Assembly (NCBI RefSeq): GCF_040500525.1
Contig: NZ_CP159402.1
Coordinates: 372,001 to 436,000 of the forward strand
DNA length: 64,000 nt
From: Azospirillum formosense
GTDB taxonomy: Bacteria > Pseudomonadota > Alphaproteobacteria > Azospirillales > Azospirillaceae
Direction of reading: 5' to 3'
The position numbers were made by a program, and so were the translations under genes. The notes under the pieces are model-generated. The model searched no databases. It was not told the origin of the DNA and worked only from the letters and a program-made list of their open reading frames with translations. Positions within the stretch are counted from its first letter, which is position 1. Each line of letters opens with the position of its first letter. This document shows positions 1 through 10,243 of this stretch, one piece after another.

Positions 1-415
1 TGCCCTTCAGCTGGCCGTGGCTGTGGCCGTGCAGGTTCAGGGCGCCCTTGTACATGCCGTTCCAGGTGCGGAAGGCGTAATGGCAGAGCACCAGCCGCCG
101 CTCGCCCAGCAGGAGTTCCGCGTAGGGCTGCACGCTTGCCCAGCCGGGCAGAGCCAGGGTGGCGGGGCCGTCGTTGTTGCCGGTGATCAGGTGCTTGGTG
201 CCGTGCAGGCGTTCCAGGAGCGCCGCCATGACGTCCGGTTTGCGGTGCAGGGCGAAGTCGCCGAGGTGCCAGACGGTGTCGTCCGGGCCGACCGTGGCGT
301 TCCAGTTGGCCGCCATGGCCTCGTCCATCGCCGCGACCGAGGCGAAGGGACGGCGGAAGCGGCTGATCGCGCCGGCGTGGCCGAAATGCGTGTCGCTGGT
401 GAAGAAGACCGCCAT
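1..415 (-). CDS. Metallophosphoesterase family protein (C-terminus beyond window)
   Basis: The translation starts MAVFFTSDTHFGH and carries the calcineurin-like phosphoesterase motifs in order: D-x-H (SDTHFGH, residues 7-13), GD (HLGDF), GNND, and HGHSHG near the visible end. These metal ligands bind two divalent cations and hydrolyse phosphoesters. The gene runs off the window at position 1, so only about 138 residues are visible and the substrate cannot be named. The start is the first ATG giving a full D-x-H N-terminus. It lies downstream of the DUF4170 gene on the same strand. Confidence 0.8.
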   Translation of the reverse strand, partial: MAVFFTSDTHFGHAGAISRFRRPFASVAAMDEAMAANWNATVGPDDTVWHLGDFALHRKPDVMAALLERLHGTKHLITGNNDGPATLALPGWASVQPYAELLLGERRLVLCHYAFRTWNGMYKGALNLHGHSHGQLKG

Positions 416-477
416 CGGGAGGCCTCAACACAGCGGCGGCGCGGAGGGTTCCCCGCGCCGTCGTCCGCCGCCGTCCG

Positions 478-717
478 TCAACCGTGCTTGTGCCCGTCCG
501 CCGACGGATCGAGCAGCCGGTGCAGATGCACGATGAAGTAGCGGGTGTGGGCGTCGTCGATGGTCATCCCGGTCGCGCCGCGCCACGCCTTGTACGCCTC
601 GTCGTAGTTGGGGAAGATGCCGACGATGTGGACCTTCGTCGGGTCGACGAACTGGTCGGAATCGGGGCGGACGAGTTCGCCGCCGAAGACGAGGTGGAGA
701 AGCTGTTTGTCGGGCAT
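478..717 (-). CDS. DUF4170 family protein
   Basis: A 79-residue protein beginning MPDKQLLHLVFGGEL and ending in a His-rich tail (ADGHKHG). Its length and the patterns LVFGGEL and VHIVGIFPNYDEAYKAWRGA match the small alphaproteobacterial DUF4170 family, whose function is unknown. An upstream in-frame ATG exists, but the chosen start has an AGGA element about 11 bases ahead and begins where family members begin. It is probably cotranscribed with the downstream metallophosphoesterase. Confidence 0.75.
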   Translation of the reverse strand: MPDKQLLHLVFGGELVRPDSDQFVDPTKVHIVGIFPNYDEAYKAWRGATGMTIDDAHTRYFIVHLHRLLDPSADGHKHG

Positions 718-940
718 GACGCGGGCATCCTTTTTGGGATGGGGTTGGGATGGGGCTGGGACGTGATCGGACCGGATTTTAGAGTACGTCATATCCGTCG
801 TCCGCCCGCTTCTTCAAGTGCAATGACAGTGCTGTGACGTTCGGTTACCCCCCGATTGTCGCTTTTTTCCCGAAAGCTGGGCAAAAGGCGCCGCCTTGGG
901 GCATAGTCTAAGGAAGAACAGAAGAAGCGAGGGGCGATTC

Positions 941-1648
941 ATGGTTGTTGGTAATACCACAAATCGGACGAAGGCCCGGCGCGAGGTGGCGGTCTGGGAC
1001 TTGCCGACCCGCCTGTTTCATTGGAGCCTGGTCCTTCTGGTGACGGTCGCGGTGGTCTCCGCCAAGACCGACCGCATGACCATCCACATGCTGGCGGGGG
1101 AGGCGATCCTGGCGCTCCTGCTGTTCCGGCTGGTCTGGGGGCTGATCGGCAGCCAGACCGCGCGCTTCAGCCACTTCGTGAAGGGGCCGCGCGCCGTCCT
1201 CGCCTACGCCTGCGGGATGGTCCGCGCCGGGCGCGGCGGCCGGGAGCCGGCGCCGGTCGTCGGGCACAACCCCATGGGCGGGCTGATGGTGCTGGCGCTG
1301 CTGGGCGCTTTGACGCTCCAGGCGGTGGCCGGTCTCTTCACCACCGACGACATCCTGGTGGACGGGCCGCTGGTGGCGCAGGCGTCGGGGAGCGTGGTGG
1401 CGGGCTTCAGCACGCTGCACCGCATCCTGGCCGACGGAATCCTGATCCTGATCGGCGTGCATGTGCTGGCCGTGCTGGCCTATCTGGTCGTGAAGCGGGA
1501 CAATCTGATCCGCCCGATGGTCACGGGGCGGAAGGCGATCCCGGCGGATGCGCCGGTCGAATCGCCCAAGCGCCGCCCGGCCGCTCTGGCCCTGGCGGTT
1601 CTGGCCGCGGCGGCCGGCCTGGTGGCGGCGGTGGTGCAGGCGGGCTGA
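941..1648 (+). CDS. Cytochrome b561-type membrane protein
   Basis: A 235-residue integral membrane protein of the cytochrome b561 / Ni-Fe hydrogenase b-subunit type. The N-terminal motif VWDLPTRLFHWSLVLLV is the usual first helix with its heme-ligand His. Further His residues lie in MTIHMLAGE, LHRILADG and IGVHVLAV, consistent with bis-His heme b in a four-helix bundle. The chosen ATG follows GAGGGG by 6 bases. The convergent neighbour encodes cytochrome c', and b561/c' neighbours are common. It probably moves electrons between quinol and a periplasmic c-type cytochrome, which is inferred from context. Confidence 0.85.
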   Translation: MVVGNTTNRTKARREVAVWDLPTRLFHWSLVLLVTVAVVSAKTDRMTIHMLAGEAILALLLFRLVWGLIGSQTARFSHFVKGPRAVLAYACGMVRAGRGGREPAPVVGHNPMGGLMVLALLGALTLQAVAGLFTTDDILVDGPLVAQASGSVVAGFSTLHRILADGILILIGVHVLAVLAYLVVKRDNLIRPMVTGRKAIPADAPVESPKRRPAALALAVLAAAAGLVAAVVQAG

Positions 1649-1665
1649 AGTCTCGTCGCAAGGCT

Positions 1666-1690
1666 CCTTCCCCGCGACCGGCGGGGAAGG
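1666..1690. terminator. Hairpin between convergent cytochrome genes
   Basis: A 10-bp perfect stem (CCTTCCCCGC pairing with GCGGGGAAGG) with a 5-base loop lies between the two convergent stop codons. It has no clear T-run on either side. It could act as a bidirectional terminator or be one of the CCCTCCCC-type palindromes seen elsewhere in this window. Confidence 0.45.
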
Positions 1691-1712
1691 GGCTGTCTGC
1701 GAACCGGCCGGA

Positions 1713-2141
1713 TCAGTCGGCGCGGTAGCGCTCGTGGCAGGCCTTGCAGGCGCCGCCCACCGCGGCGAACTGCTTGGCGGTGGCGGCCTTGTCGCCGGAG
1801 GCGGCGGCGGCTTCCAGCCCCTTGGCGGCCGCCTCGTAGGCCTGGGCCTTGGCGGTGAAGTCGGCGTTGTTCGCCCAAATGTCGGCCTTGGCCTTGGTGT
1901 CGCCCTTGTCGCTGCCCGCCGGGAACAGGGTGGGGATCTGGGCGGCGAAGGCGCTCATGCGCTGGGCGGCCGGGCCGACCTGGGCGACCTTGTCGCTCCC
2001 CAGAAGGTCCTTGATCTCGGCCATCGCGTTCTTGCTGGTCTGGAAACCGTCCTTGCGCGCCTTGATCGAATCCTGGGCCATCGCCGTGCCGCCGACGAGA
2101 AGCAGGGCGGCCGTGGCGGCCAGCGTGACGCGGGTGAGCAT
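1713..2141 (-). CDS. Cytochrome c' (class II c-type cytochrome)
   Basis: A 142-residue protein with a Sec signal peptide (MLTRVTLAATAALLLVGGTAMA) followed by a helical domain of about 120 residues. The only heme-binding motif, CKACH, sits five residues from the C-terminus (CKACHERYRAD), which is diagnostic of class II cytochromes c'. The protein is expected in the periplasm with one covalent heme that binds NO or CO. It converges on the cytochrome b561 gene, a common pairing. Confidence 0.93.
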   Translation of the reverse strand: MLTRVTLAATAALLLVGGTAMAQDSIKARKDGFQTSKNAMAEIKDLLGSDKVAQVGPAAQRMSAFAAQIPTLFPAGSDKGDTKAKADIWANNADFTAKAQAYEAAAKGLEAAAASGDKAATAKQFAAVGGACKACHERYRAD

Positions 2142-2293
2142 TCAGATCCTCCGGATGATGGGTTTGATGAGAAAGAGGTACGATACCCCGTCCGCGGCGC
2201 GGGCTGTCAAGCCGGGCCTGTGCGGTGCAGCGGACGGGTTTCGCGCCGCACGGCGCGTCCGCCTGCCGGGAATCCGCCCCGCTCGGGGAGTGA

Positions 2294-3610
<1,317 letters not shown>

Positions 3611-3640
3611 TCTCCGGCATCTGCGACCGGTGAAAAAGGA

Positions 3641-3668
3641 AGAGGGGGCCGGAAGGCCCCCTCTTTTC
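3641..3668. terminator. Bidirectional intrinsic terminator, aatA / nhaA
   Basis: A 10-bp perfect stem (AGAGGGGGCC with GGCCCCCTCT) and GGAA loop lies between convergent genes. It is flanked by an A-rich run on the left and TTTTCGTTT on the right, so it can end transcripts from both sides. Confidence 0.85.
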
Positions 3669-3685
3669 GTTTGTGCGCTTTTGCT

Positions 3686-4912
<1,227 letters not shown>

Positions 4913-5066
4913 GGCGCTTGTTTCCTTTCCTGGTTGGCCGGAAGTGCGGAGTTGTTGCGGAGTCCGTGAGGAAGCAATTTGTGAAAAGAATGTGGCGTCA
5001 TGGCGGCTTCGCCATGACGCCAACGCAGTTTCCTATTGGCTGCGCATCATTTTCAGCCGCGCGTCG

Positions 5067-6470
5067 TCACATGAGGAATTTCGTGATGAGGACGTAGAGC
5101 GTCAAGCCGACCAGGCTGATCGTTCCGCCCCAGGCCCAGGCGAACTGGAACTTGCTCGGCAGCAGATCACGCTCGAAATCGCTGGTGAAGTTGTCCTTGA
5201 CCGCCTTGATGGTCAGCCAGAACAGGACCGGCGAGAAGACCAGGGCCATCACGGAGGCGAGCTGGACCACGAAGATCGGCTCGGGCAGGCCATAGACCAC
5301 CGCGATGCCGGCGACCAGCCACACCACCTGCATGCCGCGGTAGAGCAGCTTGCGGATCGCCGCGGTGTCCCAGTCGCGCTTCAGACGGACCACGCATTCC
5401 TCGAACAGGCGGGCCTGGCCGTCGAAGTAGGTGAAGACGGTGGAGAACAGCGCGGCCACGCCGCCGGCGATGATGACCGGGAAGATCCACGCGCCGAAGG
5501 TGTCGGTGTAGATGCTGGCGATGGTCACGCCCATCTCCGAGCCCTTTGGCACCAGACCCTGCGGGTGCAGCACCACGGCGCCGACGATCAGGAAGATCAT
5601 GCCCGACAGCATCGAGATGACGTAGCTGATGTTCATGTCGCGCTTGAACAGGATCAGGCTGTTCTTCATGTAGTTGGGGTCCATGTGCACGGTGTGCCCC
5701 TGGGCCCGCATCTCGTTGACCTTGACCATGCCGGCCTTCTTGTCGACGGCCCAGTTCGACTGCATGGGCGCGACTTCCAGCGTGGTCGGGAAATAGCCGA
5801 ACATGGCGCCGAACAGCATCATCGAGCCGATCGGCGGCAGGGTCGGCAGCAGGCGCGACAGATACTCGCCCGGCGGCGGGGCCTGGAGCGCGAAGGCCAC
5901 GAAGCAGGACACGGCGAAGACGATGATGAGAATCTTGCAGATGCCTTCGACCGCCTTGTAGCTGCCCATCCACAGGATGCCGACGGTCAGCAGCAGGATG
6001 GCCACCGCCCAGAGCTGCATCGACATGAAGGGGAAGGCGGCCCACATCAGCGCCGCGCAGCCGAGCGCGCGGCCGGCGATGCCCACGGTGTTGGCGAAGC
6101 CCTGGAAGATCATGAACCACAGCGGCCAGGTGCCGACGCGGTGGTAGGCGTTGATGATGGATTCGCCCTTCACCATCGTGTAGCGGTGGGCGAACTCGAA
6201 GGCGCAGTATTTGATGATGTAGGCGGCCAGGATCACCCACAGCAGATCGTAGCCGTACAGAGCGCCGGCGGTCGGCGCGTGCATGATGTGGCTGGCGCCG
6301 ATGCCGGTCATCGCCGCGGCGATGCCGGGCCCCATGGCCTTCCAGGTGTCCATGAAGCCGGTGCCGGGGGCTTCCAAGCGGATGACCTTCTTGGCGCTTC
6401 CATCCGCGGCGGTGCCGCCGTAAAGGCCATCGGCGTCGATGGCCGCACTGTTCGTCGAGCTGACGCTCAT
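5067..6470 (-). CDS. Nramp-related membrane transporter lacking the canonical metal-binding motifs
   Basis: A 467-residue polytopic membrane protein with an Nramp-type start (AMGPGIAAAMTGIGASH followed by AGALYGYDLLW, residues 46-78). The family signature DPGN in helix 1 is replaced by ASHIMHA. The helix 6 metal motif MPH is also absent; the corresponding region reads FGYFPTTLEVAPMQ. The fold is Nramp-like, but these differences argue against ordinary Mn2+/Fe2+ transport. A long N-terminal tail of about 40 residues precedes helix 1. An operator-like palindrome lies about 130 bases upstream of the start. The substrate is unknown. Confidence 0.75.
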   Translation of the reverse strand: MSVSSTNSAAIDADGLYGGTAADGSAKKVIRLEAPGTGFMDTWKAMGPGIAAAMTGIGASHIMHAPTAGALYGYDLLWVILAAYIIKYCAFEFAHRYTMVKGESIINAYHRVGTWPLWFMIFQGFANTVGIAGRALGCAALMWAAFPFMSMQLWAVAILLLTVGILWMGSYKAVEGICKILIIVFAVSCFVAFALQAPPPGEYLSRLLPTLPPIGSMMLFGAMFGYFPTTLEVAPMQSNWAVDKKAGMVKVNEMRAQGHTVHMDPNYMKNSLILFKRDMNISYVISMLSGMIFLIVGAVVLHPQGLVPKGSEMGVTIASIYTDTFGAWIFPVIIAGGVAALFSTVFTYFDGQARLFEECVVRLKRDWDTAAIRKLLYRGMQVVWLVAGIAVVYGLPEPIFVVQLASVMALVFSPVLFWLTIKAVKDNFTSDFERDLLPSKFQFAWAWGGTISLVGLTLYVLITKFLM

Positions 6471-6598
6471 TCCCGTTCCTCCCTAGGATTGGCCTGTCGA
6501 TTGGCGTCGGGCCGTTCGAGAAATTTTCGGCCCGGTTCCGTCCGGCTCCTTTTCCGATCCGTGCTTTTCTGCAGGGGCTGGTTTCCTGCACGCCATAG

Positions 6599-6612
6599 TT
6601 TGGTATGCCAAA
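6599..6612. promoter_or_regulatory. GntR-like operator palindrome upstream of the Nramp-like gene
   Basis: TTTGGTATGCCAAA is a near-perfect inverted repeat with one asymmetric base pair. The TGGTATnCCA core is typical of FadR-subfamily GntR operators. An almost identical site lies at 7745-7756 in the same orientation relative to its downstream minus-strand gene. Confidence 0.5.
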
Positions 6613-6791
6613 TATCAGCGAGGCGTAGGAAAAAAAATCTGGAAGATCGGGGCGTTTTTCAGACACAGAAAAAAAGTGGAAACTCGGGACTAAAACCACC
6701 TCTACCCACATCGGCTATGATCATTCCGTGAATCATGAAAAGGAATTCATGGTCAAATTGGCTGGTTGCGCAGGGTAAAGGATGCATCCAT

Positions 6792-6857
6792 ATGCCGATG
6801 GACTCAGCGAGCTTGGGCCGCCCGCTGCGTCGCCTCCCCAAAGGCTGTCCCTGTTGA
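6792..6857 (+). CDS. Candidate 21-residue peptide ending in the terminator loop
   Basis: ATG is preceded by AAAGGA at 9 bases and encodes a 21-residue basic peptide ending KGCPC. Its stop codon lies in the loop of the terminator that follows at once. A still shorter ORF (9 codons, ATG at 6749) sits just upstream with its own AAAAGGA. No homologue is recognised. The stretch could equally be a small RNA, with the peptide fortuitous. Confidence 0.25.
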   Translation: MPMDSASLGRPLRRLPKGCPC

Positions 6858-6875
6858 GTCAGGGACAGCCTTTTC
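6841..6875 (+). terminator. Intrinsic terminator of a short plus-strand transcript
   Basis: A 13-bp perfect stem (AAGGCTGTCCCTG with CAGGGACAGCCTT), six-base loop and TTTTCTC tail. No conventional gene precedes it on the plus strand, which implies a small RNA or small-peptide gene. Confidence 0.8.
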
Positions 6876-7234
6876 TCGTGTCAGTATTATGAAGACCAAA
6901 TTTTTTTGAAATTTCCCGGGATGAAATCTGATGGTCGCGCTCGCCAGATCGCGCGGTGGCGATGGCGCAGGAGACGCATCAGCTAGGTTTTTAATCCAGT
7001 GGCGTAGTGAATTTTAAACCCGGACGGCTCGGCGCGAAGGATCCGCGCCGGTTCCTGTGGTTTGCCGCCCTGTGAAAAAAGCGCGGGTCCCGCGGAACTG
7101 AAAGCATCTATGCTGAAGGGTAAGGCGAGCGGGAAGCCGTGCAACGCGCGCCGGCCAATCTGTTGTCGGGGTGTTGCCTCAGAGGATTGCGCTGCCCGAA
7201 GCCGGCGCGCCGACCAGTTTCTGCGGGAGCCTCC

Positions 7235-7450
7235 ATGGTTCTGGATCCGATCACACTCGCCGTGGCGCTGTGCCTTGCCACCTTCGCCGCAACCGGCATC
7301 GCGACCCTGCTGACAGCGGTGTGGGGAAGCCATCGGGACCCGGGCGCCCTCATCGCTCCCGTGCGGCCCTGGGGGCGGCCAGCCAACATGAACCGGCCTC
7401 CGCGCGGGACCCGCCGTCATCTGTGGATCGCGACGGAGACGTCGGATTGA
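7235..7450 (+). CDS. Small single-pass membrane protein, hypothetical
   Basis: A 71-residue protein. Residues 5-30 form one hydrophobic helix (ITLAVALCLATFAATGIATL and onward), followed by a basic, proline- and arginine-rich cytoplasmic-looking tail. The ATG follows GGGAG at 7 bases, and third codon positions are GC-rich as in real genes of this genome. No family recognised. Confidence 0.5.
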   Translation: MVLDPITLAVALCLATFAATGIATLLTAVWGSHRDPGALIAPVRPWGRPANMNRPPRGTRRHLWIATETSD

Positions 7451-7514
7451 CGCCGTATCGGTGTGACGGCGTCGTAAGACAACAAACGCGCGGATTTACA
7501 AGACGCTGGAATCA

Positions 7515-7545
7515 GAAAGGGCCGCGACTGGATCGCGGCCCTTTC
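7515..7545 (-). terminator. Terminator of the 42-residue ORF
   Basis: A 13-bp perfect stem (GAAAGGGCCGCGA with TCGCGGCCCTTTC) and five-base loop, located about 37 bases past the stop codon of the minus-strand small ORF. Confidence 0.7.
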
Positions 7546-7581
7546 GTCGTCCGGTGTCGTCCGGATGTCCGCAAGGCATGC

Positions 7582-7710
7582 TCACAGGACGCCGTACAGA
7601 CGGGACTTTTCGCACCAGGCGTTCATGAAGGACTTGAAGGCCTGCAGGAAAGTCGAACCCTTCGTGCCGTTCTGGTTGGCATGCAGATGGGTCACAGTCG
7701 CGTAGGTCAT
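7582..7710 (-). CDS. Small protein, 42 residues, hypothetical
   Basis: The ORF begins MTYATVTHLHANQNG and contains the amphipathic segment FLQAFKSFMNAWCEKSRLYG. The ATG is preceded by GGAG at 6 bases; an ATG two codons earlier is too close to that element. It has its own terminator downstream and a perfect 12-bp palindrome about 40 bases upstream, so a regulated transcription unit is likely. The C-terminal half faintly recalls the start of DUF1127/YjiS small proteins, but I do not assign it. Function unknown. Confidence 0.5.
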   Translation of the reverse strand: MTYATVTHLHANQNGTKGSTFLQAFKSFMNAWCEKSRLYGVL

Positions 7711-7744
7711 GATCATCTCCGTCGTTCGATGAAGACACTGTATC

Positions 7745-7756
7745 TTGGTATACCAA
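7745..7756. promoter_or_regulatory. GntR-like operator palindrome upstream of the 42-residue ORF
   Basis: TTGGTATACCAA is a perfect 12-bp palindrome. With its flanks it extends to 21 bp (7740-7760) with one mismatched pair. On the minus strand, TATTTGGYATACCAA is shared with the site at 6599-6612. Confidence 0.55.
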
Positions 7757-7911
7757 ATACCAGAAGCGCAATCGATGCATCGCTCTCTTGCCCTCATCAC
7801 ATGGCGGGTTATGAAAGACTTACTTATTGTTTGGCGCGCTGATTTATTGTTGAGCTGATTTTCTTTTGCCGGTCTTTCGCCCGCAAGGCCGCTGCGCGCC
7901 GTCCGGCCATG

Positions 7912-7941
7912 AAAAAGGGGCCGGAGGACGCCCCCGGCCCC
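7912..7941 (-). terminator. Terminator of the EF-G-like gene
   Basis: On the minus strand, GGGGCCGG pairs with CCGGCCCC and is followed by TTTTTC, 22 bases past the stop codon of the EF-G paralogue. Confidence 0.75.
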
Positions 7942-7963
7942 GCGCACTTCCCCACGCCGCCGG

Positions 7964-10003
7964 CTACTGCGCGGCCAGCGTCTCCTTGCGGATCTCCACC
8001 GCCTTGTCGGCGGCCTTGCCGGTCAGTTCCTGCAGCCGCTCGAAGCTCCAGGTGAAGGTGCCGACGCCGAGCGACAGGGAGCGCAGCTCGACGATCAGGT
8101 CGTGCATCTCGGCCTGCGGCAGATAGGCCTTCACCTCGTCCCAACCCTGCCAGCCGGGGCGCGCGTCGTAGCCGAGGATCTGCCCGCGCCGTCCGCTGAC
8201 CAGCCGCTGCACCTTCGAGGTGAAGTCGCTGGGCACGGCGATGGAGACGGTCAGGATCGGCTCCAGCAGCACCGGCTCGCAGGCCGGAAGCGCCTCGGTC
8301 ATCGCCTGCCGCGCCACCGTCTTGAAGGCCATTTCGGAGCTGTCCACGGCGTGGAACTGGCCGCCGGTCAGCTTCACCGCGAAATCGACCACGGGGAAGC
8401 CCAGCGGCCCGCGCACCGCGTAGTCGCGCACGCCGGTCTCCACCGCCGGGATGAACTGGCGCGGCACCACGCCGCCGACGATGCCGTCCTCGAACTGGAA
8501 GCCGGTGCCGCGGGGCAGTGGCTTGACCTCCACATGGATGTCGGCGAACTGGCCGTGGCCGCCGGTCTGCCGCTTGTAGCGGGCGTGGTGGGACGTGCCC
8601 TTGCGGATCGACTCGCGGTAGGGAACCTGCGGCGGCACGCCCTTGACCGTGACGTTGAACTTGTTGCGCAGACGGTCCATGGCGATCTGGAGATGGATGT
8701 CGCCCTGGCCCCACAGCACCAGCTCGCCGGTGTCGGTGGACTGGTCCAGGCGCAGCGACGGGTCCTCCTCGACCAGCTTCTGGATGGCCGCGGTCAGCTT
8801 CACCTCGTCGTTGCGGTTCTGGGCGTGCAGGGCGAGGCCGAAGACGGGCGGCGGCAGCTCCGGCCACAGCGCCGACCGTCCGGCGTTGCCCTTGTCGGTC
8901 AGCAGGTCGCCGGTCGCCGCCTTGTCGAGTCGGCCGAGCGCCACCACCTCGCCGGTCGCCGCCTGGGACAGCTTCTCCTGATTGTGGCCCATCATGCGGA
9001 AGACGCCGGACACCCGCTCCCCGCCCAGCGTCATGCCGTCGTTGACCGTGCCCCGCCAGACCCGGACGAGGCTGATCTTGCCGGCGTGCGAACCGTTCAG
9101 CGTCTTGAAGACCTGGGCGGCCACCGTGGCGTCCGCCGGGATGCCGGCGCGCTCCGCCGTGGTGGCGACGTCGGGCCCCTCGTGGCGCAGCGCCTTCAGC
9201 AGGCGGCGGATGCCGTTGTCGTTCTCCGCCGAGCCGAAGAAGACCGGGACGATCAGGTCGTCGGCCAGTTCGCGGGCCAGCCGGTCGTAGACCTCCTGCG
9301 TGTCGGGAGCGACGTCCTCCAGCAGCTTTTCCAGAAGCGCGTCGTCGTAGTCGGCCACCGCCTCCAGCATCTCCTGCCGGGCCTCGTGCTCGCGGTCCTT
9401 CAGGCTGTCGGGGATCTGGACGAGGTTGGACGGCTTGTGCGGGTTGAAGTGCCAGGCGCGCTCGCTGACCAGATCGACGAAGCCGGTGATCTTCCCGCCC
9501 TCGCGGATCGGCACCTCGCGCAGCACCAGCTTGCGCGCCGACACCGCCTGATAGGCCTGCACCACGTCGCGCACCCTGAGGTCGCCCAGGCTGTCCACCT
9601 TGTTGATGAACAGCAGGTGGGGGATGCGGTTGTCGTCGAGGAACTTGAACAGGGGGGCGAGCAGCACGGCCTTTTCCGGAGCCGCCTCGGCCACGATCAC
9701 GGCGACGTCCGCCACCATCAGGGCGCTCTGCGTCTCGCAGGCCAGCTCCACCGAGCCGGGGCAGTCGAGCACGCTCCAGCGCTCGCCCAGGAACTCGAAG
9801 GAGGCGACGTTGACCTCGACGCTCATCTGCCGGGCCTTGGCCTCGGGGGAGCTGTCGCCGACCGCGTTGCCGTCGCGGACGCTGCCCTTGCGCGTGGTCG
9901 CCCCGGCGGCGGAGAGCAGGCTTTCCAGAAGCGATGTCTTGCCGCTGAGATAGGGGCCGACCAGCGCGGCGCAGCGGGCCGTCCGGATCTGAGTATGGGG
10001 CAT
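7964..10003 (-). CDS. Elongation factor G-like GTPase (FusA2-type paralogue)
   Basis: A 679-residue translational GTPase of the EF-G-like type. The P-loop is GPYLSGKTS and G4 is NKVD. The G3 motif reads DCPGS where true EF-G has DTPGH, so the catalytic histidine is replaced by serine. Domains II to V follow, including GGHGQFADI and a C-terminal domain resembling EF-G domain V. These paralogues are widespread in proteobacteria, but their cellular role is poorly defined, so canonical translocation should not be assumed. The start is fixed by a strong GGGAGG five bases upstream. A terminator follows the gene. Confidence 0.88.
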   Translation of the reverse strand: MPHTQIRTARCAALVGPYLSGKTSLLESLLSAAGATTRKGSVRDGNAVGDSSPEAKARQMSVEVNVASFEFLGERWSVLDCPGSVELACETQSALMVADVAVIVAEAAPEKAVLLAPLFKFLDDNRIPHLLFINKVDSLGDLRVRDVVQAYQAVSARKLVLREVPIREGGKITGFVDLVSERAWHFNPHKPSNLVQIPDSLKDREHEARQEMLEAVADYDDALLEKLLEDVAPDTQEVYDRLARELADDLIVPVFFGSAENDNGIRRLLKALRHEGPDVATTAERAGIPADATVAAQVFKTLNGSHAGKISLVRVWRGTVNDGMTLGGERVSGVFRMMGHNQEKLSQAATGEVVALGRLDKAATGDLLTDKGNAGRSALWPELPPPVFGLALHAQNRNDEVKLTAAIQKLVEEDPSLRLDQSTDTGELVLWGQGDIHLQIAMDRLRNKFNVTVKGVPPQVPYRESIRKGTSHHARYKRQTGGHGQFADIHVEVKPLPRGTGFQFEDGIVGGVVPRQFIPAVETGVRDYAVRGPLGFPVVDFAVKLTGGQFHAVDSSEMAFKTVARQAMTEALPACEPVLLEPILTVSIAVPSDFTSKVQRLVSGRRGQILGYDARPGWQGWDEVKAYLPQAEMHDLIVELRSLSLGVGTFTWSFERLQELTGKAADKAVEIRKETLAAQ

Positions 10004-10200
10004 GCACACCTCCCGTATGGCGTCTTCCCGTGTGGGCATCGGCCGGAACGCCGGGTGGCCTGGGTGGGCCGGGTGGGACGCTGTGGCCGGAAGCACCGGC
10101 GGCGCGCGTGGCCCTGACAGGGTGCCGGACTGGTCCGGTGCTTTGAAAACAGTGCCTTTTCAAGGTTATGGTCCACCCGTGGCGGGGGACCTGTCGATGG

Positions 10201-10232
10201 AAAAAAGGGGCGGCATGACGTCACGCCGCCCC
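10201..10232 (-). terminator. Terminator of the panE-like gene
   Basis: GGGGCGGC pairs with GCCGCCCC around a nearly self-complementary centre (TGACGTCA). On the minus strand it is followed by six T residues, about 12 bases past the stop codon. Confidence 0.85.
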
Positions 10233-10243
10233 GGTGGGGTGTC

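Larger units (their letters stand above)
6471..7234. other. 764-bp region between Nramp-like gene and small membrane-protein gene
   Basis: No long gene is supported here. The stretch is richer in A and T than its surroundings. It holds the palindrome at 6599-6612, short SD-preceded ORFs between about 6750 and 6857, an intrinsic terminator at 6841-6875, and a weak 7-bp hairpin at 7030-7050 without a T-run. The terminator implies a short plus-strand transcript starting somewhere before 6840. Confidence 0.5.

Noticed and set aside
7030..7050. Hairpin CGGCGCG/CGCGCCG
   Set aside because: A 7-bp stem without a T-run in GC-rich DNA; expected by chance.
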